64,000 nucleotides of DNA from Novosphingobium sp. (lineage in GTDB: Bacteria > Pseudomonadota > Alphaproteobacteria > Sphingomonadales > Sphingomonadaceae), in the NCBI RefSeq assembly GCF_020852455.1, contig NZ_JADZAT010000015.1:186001-250000 (forward strand), given 5' to 3'. Below are positions 47,420 through 59,442 of this stretch, piece after piece (the stretch's first letter is position 1; each line of letters begins with the position of its first letter). A program made the translations under genes and the position numbers. Below the pieces are notes generated by a model that had not been told where the DNA came from, searched no databases, and was given only the letters and a program-made list of their open reading frames with translations.

Positions 47420-47890
47420 CTAGCGGCGCAGGCGGGCCGCAAGCCGGATCGCCTCGCCGGCCAGCCGCACGCCCTGGCTGCGCGCCGAATGCCCGGCGCG
47501 AGTGGCACGCTGGCGCAGCGGCTGGGTGCCTTCGTCAAGCCGGGCCAGCCCTTCGCGGCCGGCATGTTCGGCCTTGTCGCGGGCCTGCTTGCTGAGCGCC
47601 AGGCCCAGTTCGGCGGCAGCTGTGGCCACGGCCATCGCACGCCGGCCGGTCTTGCCGCCAGCGCCCTTCGGCACCAGCGCGCCGACCAGCAGGCCCAGGC
47701 CAACACCGGCCGCCAGCGTCAGCAGCGGGTATTCGGCGGCGAGGCTGCGATAGTCTTCGGGCGGATAGGCATCGGGCAGCGGATCGCGGCGCGGCACGGT
47801 GGGCAGGTTCTCGCTCTCGCGCTCAAGCCGTTCCTGCGAAGCGGCGATGCGCTGGCGGACCCGTTCGCGGCGTTGTTCGGCTTCACTCAC
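47420..47890 (-). CDS. Hypothetical membrane-associated protein, last gene of YqjD/YqjE-like operon
   Basis: A 156-residue protein. The N-terminal ~60 residues are highly charged (AEQRRERVRQRIAASQERLE) and likely coiled-coil. A single Gly-rich membrane segment follows (LLTLAAGVGLGLLVGALVP, residues ~62-80), then a long basic/Ala-rich helical tail. The layout recalls DUF3618 or YqjK-type small membrane proteins. The start is a GTG at 47890 that overlaps the stop of the preceding gene by 8 bp; AGTCTTCTGAGAG gives a weak ribosome-binding site. Function unknown. Confidence 0.7.
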   Translation of the reverse strand: MSEAEQRRERVRQRIAASQERLERESENLPTVPRRDPLPDAYPPEDYRSLAAEYPLLTLAAGVGLGLLVGALVPKGAGGKTGRRAMAVATAAAELGLALSKQARDKAEHAGREGLARLDEGTQPLRQRATRAGHSARSQGVRLAGEAIRLAARLRR

Positions 47891-48235
47891 TCTCAGAAGA
47901 CTCCTCGGTTTCACCGCCGGTACTATCCGCCTGATCCTGAACCAGGTCTTGCTTGCTGGCGAACAACCCGCTGACAAAGGCCAGCAACGGCGCGCGGAAG
48001 AACCACAGCGCCAGCGCACCCACGGTCGCGGCGATGATGCCCTTGCTTTCCTTGGCCACGGCCACGCCGTGTTCGATCGCCTTGGCGGCCTCGTCGGTGG
48101 CCTTGGCCTTGATCCGGGCCGGCACACTGCGCGCGGCAAGGTCGGCGCGGACCTGGGCGATCCGCCGATCAAACAGCCCGCGCGCGGCCTTGCGGTTGGC
48201 GCGGTCTTCGGACAGGCGTTGTTCGTCCGGGCTCA

Positions 48236-48236
<1 letters not shown>
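47883..48236 (-). CDS. Hypothetical single-span membrane protein, DUF3618-like
   Basis: A 117-residue protein: a charged N-terminal half (LFDRRIAQVRADLAARSVP), an amphipathic stretch, then one hydrophobic segment (GIIAATVGALALWFFRAPLL, residues ~67-86), and an acidic tail ending GGETEESSESE. It overlaps the preceding holin-like gene by one base and the following gene by 8 bp, so all are translated together. The DUF3618-like call rests on layout only. It is probably an inner-membrane stress or ribosome-hibernation accessory by analogy with the yqjD operon. Confidence 0.65.
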
Positions 48237-52005
<3,769 letters not shown>

Positions 52006-52163
52006 TTGGGTGCGATCCCTGATATTATTGTTTTGCCGTGGAATTATCGAATAGTGCGGGGAAAAAGTTGTAGAAATTCGCCAAATCGGTCCTGCGATTG
52101 CGGTTGCCTTTGCGCGCAAGGGCGGTTTAATCGTACGGTTAAGAGAGAGGACAAGGAGAAGGC

Positions 52164-53240
52164 ATGGCCGATTTTCCGACGCATCCGGCGGATGTAACGC
52201 CCGAATGGTTGACTGCCCGGTTGCGACAGGGCGGTCTGCTCGACAGCGGCACGATCACGGCGGTGCGGTGGGAAGCGATCGGCACCGGCCAGGTTGGTGA
52301 CAGCGCCCGCTTCCACCTGACCTATGATCGCGAAGGGGCCGGCCCGGCGACGCTGGCAGGCAAGTTCCCGGCGGCCGACCAGATGAGCCGCGGCACAGCG
52401 GCGGCTTTCGGGCTCTATGCCAAGGAGGTCGGGTTCTATCAGCAGCTCGCCCCGCAGCTCGATATTCGCGTTCCGCGCGCACTGGTGGCCGAGATTGCCG
52501 AGGACGGCGTTGAATTCGTGCTGATCTTCGAAGACCTTGGTCCGGCGCGCGGCGGCAACCAGCTGAATTCATGCAGACTGGCCGATGCCCGCGAGGCGAT
52601 GCGGCAGGCGGCCGGGCTGCATGCCCCCAGCTGGGAAAATGCAGCGATCACCGGGCTCGACTGGCTGCAACCCAAGGAAGGTCAGGTCGATCAGATCAAG
52701 GCGCTTTACGGCAATGCCCAGGCGATCTTCCGCGAACGCTATGCCGATACGCTTGAGCCGGAATACATGGCGATCTGCGAGGAACTGAACGAGGGGCGTG
52801 AGGCCTGGTTCGGGCAGGAGCGCGGGGTCAAGTGCCTGATCCATGGCGACTTCCGGCTGGATAACATGCTGTTCGACGTTCAGGGCGGGGCGGAACCGAT
52901 TGCGGTGCTGGATTGGCAGACCGTTGCAGTGGGCAATGCGCTGACCGACATCGGCTATTTCATGGGCACCGGGATCGGCAATGCGCTGCGTTCTGCGCAT
53001 GAGGATGAGCTGCTCGATCTCTATTGTGCTGAAATGACCGCGCGCGGCGTGCCGCTCGATCGTTCCGCGATCTGGGACGACTATGTGGTCGGCGCGATTC
53101 ACGGCATTTCGACCGCAGTGTTCAGCGCCGCCTATGTCGAACGGACCGAGCGCGGCGACGCCAATTTCTTGTCGATGGCGCGCGGCGGCTGCGCACTGGC
53201 GCTGCAGCATGGCAGCCTGCGGAAGCTGCGCGGTGACTGA
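52164..53240 (+). CDS. Phosphotransferase family protein (aminoglycoside-kinase fold)
   Basis: A 358-residue kinase-fold enzyme. CLIHGDFRLDNMLFDV near residue 230 is the catalytic loop, and IAVLDWQTVAVGNALTDIGYFM near 250 is the metal-binding DxW/D motif of the APH/choline-kinase group. The N-terminal lobe has TGQVGDSARFHL as the glycine-rich loop. Related proteins (often called ecdysteroid-kinase-like) phosphorylate small hydroxylated molecules; the substrate here is unknown. AAGGAGAAGGC precedes the ATG. It is first in a five-gene plus-strand operon. Confidence 0.85.
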   Translation: MADFPTHPADVTPEWLTARLRQGGLLDSGTITAVRWEAIGTGQVGDSARFHLTYDREGAGPATLAGKFPAADQMSRGTAAAFGLYAKEVGFYQQLAPQLDIRVPRALVAEIAEDGVEFVLIFEDLGPARGGNQLNSCRLADAREAMRQAAGLHAPSWENAAITGLDWLQPKEGQVDQIKALYGNAQAIFRERYADTLEPEYMAICEELNEGREAWFGQERGVKCLIHGDFRLDNMLFDVQGGAEPIAVLDWQTVAVGNALTDIGYFMGTGIGNALRSAHEDELLDLYCAEMTARGVPLDRSAIWDDYVVGAIHGISTAVFSAAYVERTERGDANFLSMARGGCALALQHGSLRKLRGD

Positions 53241-53673
53241 ACCGGTCGATCCCGCTCTGGCGCGCGGCCAGTCGGTGCTGGCGCAGCAGCCGTTCAGCGT
53301 GCTGCTGGGTGCAGAGCTGAGCGTCTTTGCGCCCGGCCAGGCGGAAATCCGCTTGCCGATCCGCCAGGAGCTGCGCCAGCAGCACGGCTTTGTTCATGGC
53401 GGAGTGCTGGCCTATCTGGCCGACAATGCGCTGACCTATGCCGGTGGGTCGAGCCTGTCAGGGCAGATCGTCACTGCCGAAATGAAGATCAATTACACCC
53501 GGCCGGCGATTGGCGAGCTGCTGATCGCCCGGGCCAGCGTGGTTTCGGCGGGGCGGACCCAGGCGGTCGCCCGCTGCGATGTCTTTGTGGTTGCTGGCGG
53601 CGTGGAAAAGCTTTGCGCCGCGGCCCAGGGCAAGATTGCCGCCAGCCCCGCACCAAACGATCCAAAGGAGTGA
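53233..53673 (+). CDS. PaaI-type hotdog-fold thioesterase
   Basis: A 146-residue hotdog-fold protein. QQHGFVHGGVLAYLADNALTYAG near residue 50 is the PaaI/HGG motif, with the active-site residue in the central helix, and AEMKINYTRPAIGELLIARA near 80 is the following strand pair. It likely hydrolyses an acyl-CoA or aryl-CoA thioester. The start is a GTG at 53233 that overlaps the phosphotransferase stop by 8 bp; the longer in-frame upstream codons lie within that gene. It runs with the next gene from the same transcript. Confidence 0.82.
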   Translation: MTEPVDPALARGQSVLAQQPFSVLLGAELSVFAPGQAEIRLPIRQELRQQHGFVHGGVLAYLADNALTYAGGSSLSGQIVTAEMKINYTRPAIGELLIARASVVSAGRTQAVARCDVFVVAGGVEKLCAAAQGKIAASPAPNDPKE

Positions 53674-53677
53674 AACC

Positions 53678-54763
53678 ATGGTCCTGACCAAAGGCGACGA
53701 TTATCCGCTGCACCAGACGCCCGAGCCAATCGCCTATGCCGGGACCGATCGCAATTTCTACGATCGCTATTTCTTCAACGGCTATGCGCCGGACGGATCG
53801 GGTTTCTTCGCCGCCGCGCTGGGGGTCTATCCGCACCTTAACGTGATGGACGCGCATTTCTGCGCGATCCGCGACGGGGTGCAGTACAACCTCCATGCCA
53901 GCCGCGAGCTGGGGATGGAGCGGATGGATACCCAGGTCGGGCCGATCCGGATCGAAGTCCTTGAACCGCTCAACAAGCTGCGGGTGGTGGTCGATGGGGA
54001 AGGGCTCAAGGCCGATCTGGTGTTCACCGGCCGCGCCTTTCCGATCGAAGAGCCGCGCTTCATCCACCGGATCGGCCCGCGCACTTTCATGGACTATACC
54101 CGGTTGACCCAGAACGGCCACTATACCGGGTGGATCGAAGTCGATGGCGCCAGGCACGACTGCGCCCCCGGGACAGCCGGAACCCGCGACCGCAGCTGGG
54201 GCGTGCGCCCGGTCGGCACGCGCGACGAACAGCCGCACGGCAGCGGGGTCATTCCTGGCTTCTTCTGGCAATGGACCCCGCTCAATTTCGCGGATCGTTC
54301 GGTGTTCTTCCACGTCAATGCCGATGCCAAGGGCAACCGCTGGAACACCCGCGCGGTGATTGCGCCCGATGGCGCCAATGCCGAGGCATTGTTCGATACC
54401 GAGGGCGAAATGGCCTCGCCGCTGGCCGCGGGGACCCGCTGGCCGACCGATGGCAAGCTGGTGATCGAAGGGCCGGACGGGCCGGAAACCCTGACGCTGA
54501 CTCCGGTCGGCCGGTTCCAGATGCGCGGGCTGGGCTATACCTCGCCAAAGTGGAACCACGGGCTCTACCACGGGCCGCTGACGGTTGAGCGCGAGGATTT
54601 CGGACTGATGCAGTGCGATCCCGGATCGATGGACAATTACCACGTCCAGCTGCCCTGCAAGGTTGTCAGCGATCGGCACGGCGAAGGTTTTGGTGTATTC
54701 GAGCAACTGATCATCGGGCCCTATGCGCCGATGGGGCTGAAGGAGTTCATGGACCTTGGCTGA
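53678..54763 (+). CDS. AttH/CrtC-like protein of unknown function
   Basis: A 361-residue soluble protein with many beta-strand-like stretches. GTAGTRDRSWGVRPVG near residue 170 is a hallmark of the AttH/hydroxyneurosporene-synthase-like lipocalin-fold superfamily; PGFFWQWTPLNFADRS and YTSPKWNHGLYHGPL also fit that pattern. Function is not known; related proteins act on or carry isoprenoid-like lipids. The ATG follows AAAGGAG with good spacing. It overlaps the next gene by 8 bp. Confidence 0.6.
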   Translation: MVLTKGDDYPLHQTPEPIAYAGTDRNFYDRYFFNGYAPDGSGFFAAALGVYPHLNVMDAHFCAIRDGVQYNLHASRELGMERMDTQVGPIRIEVLEPLNKLRVVVDGEGLKADLVFTGRAFPIEEPRFIHRIGPRTFMDYTRLTQNGHYTGWIEVDGARHDCAPGTAGTRDRSWGVRPVGTRDEQPHGSGVIPGFFWQWTPLNFADRSVFFHVNADAKGNRWNTRAVIAPDGANAEALFDTEGEMASPLAAGTRWPTDGKLVIEGPDGPETLTLTPVGRFQMRGLGYTSPKWNHGLYHGPLTVEREDFGLMQCDPGSMDNYHVQLPCKVVSDRHGEGFGVFEQLIIGPYAPMGLKEFMDLG

Positions 54764-55352
54764 CCCGCGCTCACTCTCGCGCCGCGCCGCCGCCTCAACG
54801 GTTGCGCTTGGCCTCATTGCTGGCCTTGCCAGCGGCTGGTGGGCGATCACCGCAGGAATGGGCGGCGAAAGCTATTCGGGCTGGTATGGCAGCCGGGTGA
54901 CCGGATCGCAGGATGCCGGGCCATGGCTGCGGGCCCGGGTAGCTGTGAGCGGGCTCCTCGCGCTGACCCGCGATCAGGCGATCTATTTTACTCGCAAGAC
55001 CGATGCCGCTGGCGAGCGGCTGCGCGATGCGTGCCGCTATCAGGTTAGCGGTGGGCCGTTGCCGGGGCGCTGGTGGTCGGTCACGGTCTATGCCGACGAC
55101 AACTACCTGCCGCTCAACGATGACGATGCGCTATCGTTCGACTCAACTGAAGTTAAGCTGGATAGTCAGGGCAACTGGACCGCGATACTTGGCAACGCCC
55201 GGCCTGAGGGGCAGGCCTGGGCCAGCACCCGCAACGCCGGCAACTATGACATCACCTTGCGGATCTATCAGCCCGACAAGTCGGCGCAGGACGATTATGC
55301 CAGCATTCGCATGCCGGTGGTGACCAAGCTCGATTGTGGAGACAAGCCATGA
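54756..55352 (+). CDS. DUF1214 domain-containing protein
   Basis: A 198-residue protein with an N-terminal membrane anchor (ASTVALGLIAGLASGWWAI) and a DUF1214 domain: WWSVTVYADDNYLPLNDDDAL near residue 105, then LDSQGNWTAILG and YDITLRIYQP. It starts at TTG (54756), overlapping the previous stop by 8 bp, with AAGGAG about 10 bp before. DUF1214 is normally joined to DUF1254 in one ~450-residue protein; here the two are split between adjacent genes. Confidence 0.85.
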   Translation: MADPRSLSRRAAASTVALGLIAGLASGWWAITAGMGGESYSGWYGSRVTGSQDAGPWLRARVAVSGLLALTRDQAIYFTRKTDAAGERLRDACRYQVSGGPLPGRWWSVTVYADDNYLPLNDDDALSFDSTEVKLDSQGNWTAILGNARPEGQAWASTRNAGNYDITLRIYQPDKSAQDDYASIRMPVVTKLDCGDKP

Positions 55353-55888
55353 ACCGCACGCTCAAGCTGGGGCTGATCTTCGCGGCTGCCGCCGCGGTCG
55401 GCCATGTCGGGTTGGTGATGGCCACCCCGCGCGTGATCATGGGGGCCGCGATCAAGCGGACTTCGAAGGATGGCAGCGTGGTCAACCAGTTCCAGTTCGG
55501 ACCGCGCACCACAAAGGATTCGCGGGCGGTGGTCCGGCCGTCACCCGACCTGGCCTATTCCACCTGCGCCTATAACCTTTCGCAAGGCCCGATCCTGGTC
55601 CAGGCCGCGCCGACCCCGGGCGATGGCTATGTCTCGATCTCGGTGTTCGACGCACGGACTGACAATATCGCGGTGTTCGACACCCGGCAGTTCCCGCAGG
55701 GCATCCGCTTTGTGCTGGCCCGCGAGGGGCAGGCGGTGCCTGACGGTGAGAAGGTGGTGCGCAGCAACTTCGATCAGGGCCTGATCCTCGATCGGCGCCT
55801 GGCCCCGACAGCCGAGCAGTTCGCTCAGGCCGACGCGGCCCGCCGCACTGACAGCTGTGCTCCGCTTGACAGCAAGGGATCGACCTAG
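55349..55888 (+). CDS. DUF1254 domain-containing protein
   Basis: A 179-residue protein with an N-terminal signal or anchor (LGLIFAAAAAVGHVGLVMA). The DUF1254 pattern is seen in VVRPSPDLAYSTCAYNLSQGP and GDGYVSISVFDARTDNIAVFD. It starts inside the stop of the DUF1214 gene (ATGA overlap), so the two are made together and probably act as a pair in the periplasm. Function unknown. Confidence 0.83.
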   Translation: MNRTLKLGLIFAAAAAVGHVGLVMATPRVIMGAAIKRTSKDGSVVNQFQFGPRTTKDSRAVVRPSPDLAYSTCAYNLSQGPILVQAAPTPGDGYVSISVFDARTDNIAVFDTRQFPQGIRFVLAREGQAVPDGEKVVRSNFDQGLILDRRLAPTAEQFAQADAARRTDSCAPLDSKGST

Positions 55889-55932
55889 CCAGTTACGCTT
55901 TGGTGCCGGTGAAGTGCTGCTTATGTGCCGCT

Positions 55933-56763
55933 TCAGGCCATGCCGAGCAGCACAGCAGCACCCGCCGCGATTAGTCCGGCACCGATCAGCCGGGCCTTGC
56001 CGATCCGTTCCTTCAGGAACAGCCAGGCGATCAGCACGCCGAACAGGATCGAGGTTTCGCGCAAGGCTGCAAGCCGCGGCACATCGCCCAGCCGATAGGC
56101 GTATAGCGCCAGCCCATAGGTAACCAGCGACATGGCGCCGGCGAACAGCCCCGGCTTCCACTGCTCGCGGACTTCGGCCAAGAATCGTGGCCCCCGCCAC
56201 AGCGCGAACATCGCGCCGATGCCGAAGCCAAGCAGGATGAACACCCAGACCATGTAGCTCAGCGCAGAAGGCGCAGCGCGCACCCCCTTGGCATCGATCA
56301 CTGTATAGGCGGCGACGCAGAAGCCCGTCGCCAGTGCCCAGCCCAGTGCGCGCAGCGATGGGCGGTTCCACCAGGCCACCGCCAGTGTGCCCAGGCTGAC
56401 CAGCACCGCGCCCAGCGCCACCGGCACGCTGATCGGATCGCGTAGCCACAGCACCGCCGCGGTGGCCGCGATCACCGGGGCAGAGCCGCGCATGATCGGA
56501 TAGACCGCGCTCATGTCCGCACCCTCGAAGGCCTTGACCAGGCAGATCAGATAGACCGTATGGACCACGAACGAGCCGATCAGGAACGACAGCGCGGTGG
56601 CGGGGAAGGGCACCAGGAACGCCAAAGGCAAAACCAGCAGCGCGCTTGATCCATCGACCAGCGCGCGGCTCGACATCTTGTCGCCGCCTGATTTGACCAC
56701 CGCGTTGACGACGGCATGGGCCGCGCCCGATGCCACCATCAACAGGCTGGCGGTAGCGATCAC
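55933..56763 (-). CDS. EamA family transporter
   Basis: A 276-residue inner-membrane protein with about ten hydrophobic segments in two similar halves, the EamA (drug/metabolite transporter) design. Typical features are VYPIMRGSAPVIAATAAVLWL at the end of half one and LRETSILFGVLIAWLFLKERIG at the end of half two, the latter containing the family E-R turn. The substrate is unknown. Its start overlaps the aldo/keto reductase stop by 4 bp, so the two are co-transcribed. Confidence 0.9.
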   Translation of the reverse strand: MIATASLLMVASGAAHAVVNAVVKSGGDKMSSRALVDGSSALLVLPLAFLVPFPATALSFLIGSFVVHTVYLICLVKAFEGADMSAVYPIMRGSAPVIAATAAVLWLRDPISVPVALGAVLVSLGTLAVAWWNRPSLRALGWALATGFCVAAYTVIDAKGVRAAPSALSYMVWVFILLGFGIGAMFALWRGPRFLAEVREQWKPGLFAGAMSLVTYGLALYAYRLGDVPRLAALRETSILFGVLIAWLFLKERIGKARLIGAGLIAAGAAVLLGMA

Positions 56764-57695
56764 GCGGCGCTGATGGCCTTGGTCAGCAGGGTGTTCTGAT
56801 CGGGCATCAGTTCGATATCGATGGCCTCGATCAGTTCGTCGAGCTGGTCGGCGGTAGTTGCGCTGGCGATCGGCGCGGCAATCCCGGGCTGATCGAGCAG
56901 CCAGGCCAAGGCGACCTGGGCCACGGTGGCCTCACAATCCTTGGCGATCTGATCCATCATGGTCAGCAGGGCAGGGCCCTGACCTTCGTGGTACTGCTTG
57001 ACCCGGTCACCGCGCACAAAGCGCTTGAGATCGGCATCCTTGCGGTACTTGCCGGTCAGATAGCCGCTCGCCAGCCCGAAATAGGGCAGCATGGCCACAT
57101 CGTTGGCGACGCAGAAGTTCTGGTAGTCGGCATCGAAATCGCCCCGTTCCAGCAGGTTGTACTGGTTCTGCAGCACGCTGAAGCCCGGAACGCCCTGGGC
57201 CTTGGCTGCGGCAATCGCGCTGCGCAGGCGGTCTTCGGTGAAGTTCGATGCGCCAAGCTCACGCACCTTACCGGCGCTGACCAAAGCCGCGAACCCCTGC
57301 GCCATTTCGTCCTGCGGGGTCGTGGGATCGTCGCGGTGGGCGTAGTAGAGATCGACATAGTCGGTCTGCAGCCGCTCCAACGAACCTTGCAGGCGCGCTT
57401 CCAGCGTGGCCGGATTGAGATCGCCGTGTTCCATACCCCAGCCGGTCTTGGTTGCAATCCGCATGTCCTTGCGGACGCCGCGATCCTTCATCCAGGCACC
57501 GATGACCGTTTCGCTCTCGCCGCCCTTGTGCCCGGGAACCCAGGCCGAATAGACCTCGGCCGTATCGACCATCCGTCCGCCTGCCTCATAGAAGGCGTCG
57601 AGGATCTCAAAGCTGGTGTCCTGATCGGCGGTCCAGCCGAAGACATTGCCGCCAAGCACCAGCTTGAGGCCCGAAAGCGCGGGGTGGCGGCTCAT
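56760..57695 (-). CDS. Aldo/keto reductase
   Basis: A 311-residue NADPH-dependent oxidoreductase of the AKR TIM-barrel fold. The catalytic tetrad is visible: Asp and Tyr in [13 protein letters not shown] near residue 40, Lys in RIATKTGWG, and His in [12 protein letters not shown] near residue 120. The cofactor stretch [16 protein letters not shown] near the C-terminus is also typical. The natural substrate is unknown; [14 protein letters not shown] suits the YghZ/IolS-like group. It overlaps ribH by 4 bp upstream and the EamA gene by 4 bp downstream. Confidence 0.92.
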   Translation of the reverse strand: MSRHPALSGLKLVLGGNVFGWTADQDTSFEILDAFYEAGGRMVDTAEVYSAWVPGHKGGESETVIGAWMKDRGVRKDMRIATKTGWGMEHGDLNPATLEARLQGSLERLQTDYVDLYYAHRDDPTTPQDEMAQGFAALVSAGKVRELGASNFTEDRLRSAIAAAKAQGVPGFSVLQNQYNLLERGDFDADYQNFCVANDVAMLPYFGLASGYLTGKYRKDADLKRFVRGDRVKQYHEGQGPALLTMMDQIAKDCEATVAQVALAWLLDQPGIAAPIASATTADQLDELIEAIDIELMPDQNTLLTKAISAA

Positions 57696-58114
57696 GCGAA
57701 CTTCTCCTTGAGCGCGAGCAGCGCCAGCGCGGCCTTAGCCGCTTCGCCGCCCTTGTCCTTTTGTTTGGGATCGGCGCGGACCAGCGCCTGCTCTTCGTTT
57801 TCAACTGTCAGGATGCCGTTGCCGATCGCGATCCCGTCCATGGTCAGCGCCATGATCCCGCGCGCGCTTTCGCCGGCGACGATTTCGAAGTGATAGGTTT
57901 CACCCCGGATTACCACGCCGATCGCGACATAGCCTTCATAGTCGCCGCTCTGCTCGGCAAGCGAGATCGCGCCCGGGATTTCCAGTGCGCCGGGTACGGT
58001 GATGACATCAACCTGATGCCCCGCTGCCTTGAGCGCAGCCTTGGCGCCCGCGACCAGCATGTCGTTGAGGTGATCGTAGAAGCGCGCTTCGACGATAAGG
58101 AACTTGGCCATCAT
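57692..58114 (-). CDS. ribH: 6,7-dimethyl-8-ribityllumazine synthase
   Basis: A 140-residue lumazine synthase that condenses 5-amino-6-ribitylamino-uracil with 3,4-dihydroxy-2-butanone 4-phosphate in riboflavin synthesis. [16 protein letters not shown] near residue 40 and [23 protein letters not shown] near 65 are the substrate-binding motifs, with the catalytic His in THFE-type position replaced by [18 protein letters not shown] near 105 follows. Two ATG codons start the gene. It directly follows the ribB-like gene (start 1 bp after its stop), the enzyme supplying its butanone substrate. Confidence 0.93.
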   Translation of the reverse strand: MMAKFLIVEARFYDHLNDMLVAGAKAALKAAGHQVDVITVPGALEIPGAISLAEQSGDYEGYVAIGVVIRGETYHFEIVAGESARGIMALTMDGIAIGNGILTVENEEQALVRADPKQKDKGGEAAKAALALLALKEKFA

Positions 58115-59383
58115 TTACTCCGGGATCGGGCGTTCGCCGACGATGTTGAGGCCGTAACCTTCGATCGCGACAATATTGCGGTGCGAATTGGTCAGCAGGA
58201 CCATGTCATGGATGCCCAGGTCCGCCAGGATCTGCGCCCCGATGCCATAGGCGCGCAGGTCCATCTCGGGCAAGGGTGAACGCGACACTTCGGCGTTGAG
58301 CTGTTCGGGCGAGGTTGGCATCAGCAGCACAATCACGCCGGCACCCGCCCGGCCGATCTCGTCCATCGCGCGCTGCAGCACGCGTTTGCGCGGTCCGGGC
58401 TGGCCCAACACGTCGGAATAGATCGAGATCCCGTGCATCCGCACCAGGGTCGGCTCGTCAACGACGATGTGGCCCTTCTGCAGCACGATGTTGACCGTGC
58501 CGTCGGTCTTGTTGCGATAGCTCTTGGCGGTCCATTCGCCGCCATAGTCCGACGTGAAGGGCGCTTCGCTGACGCATTCGACCAGGTGATCGTGCTTGCG
58601 GCGATATTCGATCAGGTCGCGGATCGTGCCCATCTTCAGGCCATGCTTGCGCGCGAAGGGCACCAGATCGTCCATCCGGGCCATGGTCCCGTCCTCGTTC
58701 ATGATCTCACAGATCACGCCCGAGGGGTTGAGGCCGGCGAGCCGCGAGATATCAACCGAGGCTTCGGTATGTCCCGCGCGGACCAGCGTACCGCCATCGC
58801 GGGCGATCAGCGGGAAGACGTGGCCAGGGGTGACCAGGTCCTGCTTGCCCTTGCTGGTATCGATCGCCACCGCGACAGTGCGGGCACGGTCACCGGCGGA
58901 AATCCCGGTGGTCACGCCTTCGCGCGCCTCGATCGAAACGGTGAAAGCCGTTTCGTGGCGGGTGCCGTTGTGGCGGCTCATCAGTTCCAGCCCCAGCGCC
59001 TCGGTGCGCTGGCGGGTCAGGGTCAGGCAGATCAGGCCGCGGCCGTGGGTTGCCATGAAGTTGATCGCATCGGGGGTGGCCATCTGCGCCGGGATCACCA
59101 GATCGCCCTCGTTCTCGCGGTCCTCGTCATCGACCAGGATGAACATCCGGCCGTTGCGCGCTTCGTCGATGATCTCCTCGATCCCGACCAGAACCGGCTC
59201 CTCCTCGCTGTCCCACAGAAAGCGTTCAAGCTTGCGCAGGGTTTCGGTGGTGGGGTTCCAGTCAGGCTCGGTGCAGTCACGCAGGGTGTTGGCATGAAGC
59301 CCCGCGGCCCGCGCCAGTCCGGCGCGCGACATCCCGCCATCGGCAACGAGGCGGCGGACACGATCGATGATGTTGTTGGTCAT
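58115..59383 (-). CDS. ribB: 3,4-dihydroxy-2-butanone 4-phosphate synthase with N-terminal HTH and degenerate GTP-cyclohydrolase-II-like domain
   Basis: A 422-residue three-part protein. Residues ~1-65 form a helix-turn-helix (LARAAGLHANTLRDCTEPDW then TTETLRKLERFL). The RibB domain (~70-270) is intact: FILVDDEDRENEGDLVIPAQ for metal and substrate binding, ARTVAVAIDT and TPGHVFPLIARDGG. The C-terminal ~150 residues follow the GTP cyclohydrolase II fold, but the zinc motif with three Cys (normally GDVFGSxRCDCG) is replaced by SDVLGQPGPRKR, so this part is probably not catalytic. It makes the butanone for ribH next door. A perfect palindrome lies 8 bp before the ATG at 59383; no Shine-Dalgarno is visible. 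Confidence 0.88.
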   Translation of the reverse strand: MTNNIIDRVRRLVADGGMSRAGLARAAGLHANTLRDCTEPDWNPTTETLRKLERFLWDSEEEPVLVGIEEIIDEARNGRMFILVDDEDRENEGDLVIPAQMATPDAINFMATHGRGLICLTLTRQRTEALGLELMSRHNGTRHETAFTVSIEAREGVTTGISAGDRARTVAVAIDTSKGKQDLVTPGHVFPLIARDGGTLVRAGHTEASVDISRLAGLNPSGVICEIMNEDGTMARMDDLVPFARKHGLKMGTIRDLIEYRRKHDHLVECVSEAPFTSDYGGEWTAKSYRNKTDGTVNIVLQKGHIVVDEPTLVRMHGISIYSDVLGQPGPRKRVLQRAMDEIGRAGAGVIVLLMPTSPEQLNAEVSRSPLPEMDLRAYGIGAQILADLGIHDMVLLTNSHRNIVAIEGYGLNIVGERPIPE

Positions 59384-59391
59384 GATTCGCG

Positions 59392-59417
59392 GGGTATCAC
59401 ATTAAAATGTGATACCC
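59392..59417. promoter_or_regulatory. Palindromic operator upstream of the ribB gene
   Basis: A perfect inverted repeat, 12-bp arms with a 2-bp centre; its core is TATCACATTAAAATGTGATA. A further half-site ATCACATT lies at 59425-59432. On the minus strand TTGATG and TAATGT, 16 bp apart, could be -35 and -10, with the -10 inside the palindrome, so a bound protein would block transcription. The helix-turn-helix of the encoded RibB protein is the obvious candidate binder. Confidence 0.75.
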
Positions 59418-59442
59418 AACCATCAATCACATTGCCTGTGGA

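Noticed and set aside
58115..58570. Calling the C-terminal domain an active GTP cyclohydrolase II (ribA)
   Set aside because: The three zinc-binding cysteines are missing, so a bifunctional RibBA label would mislead.
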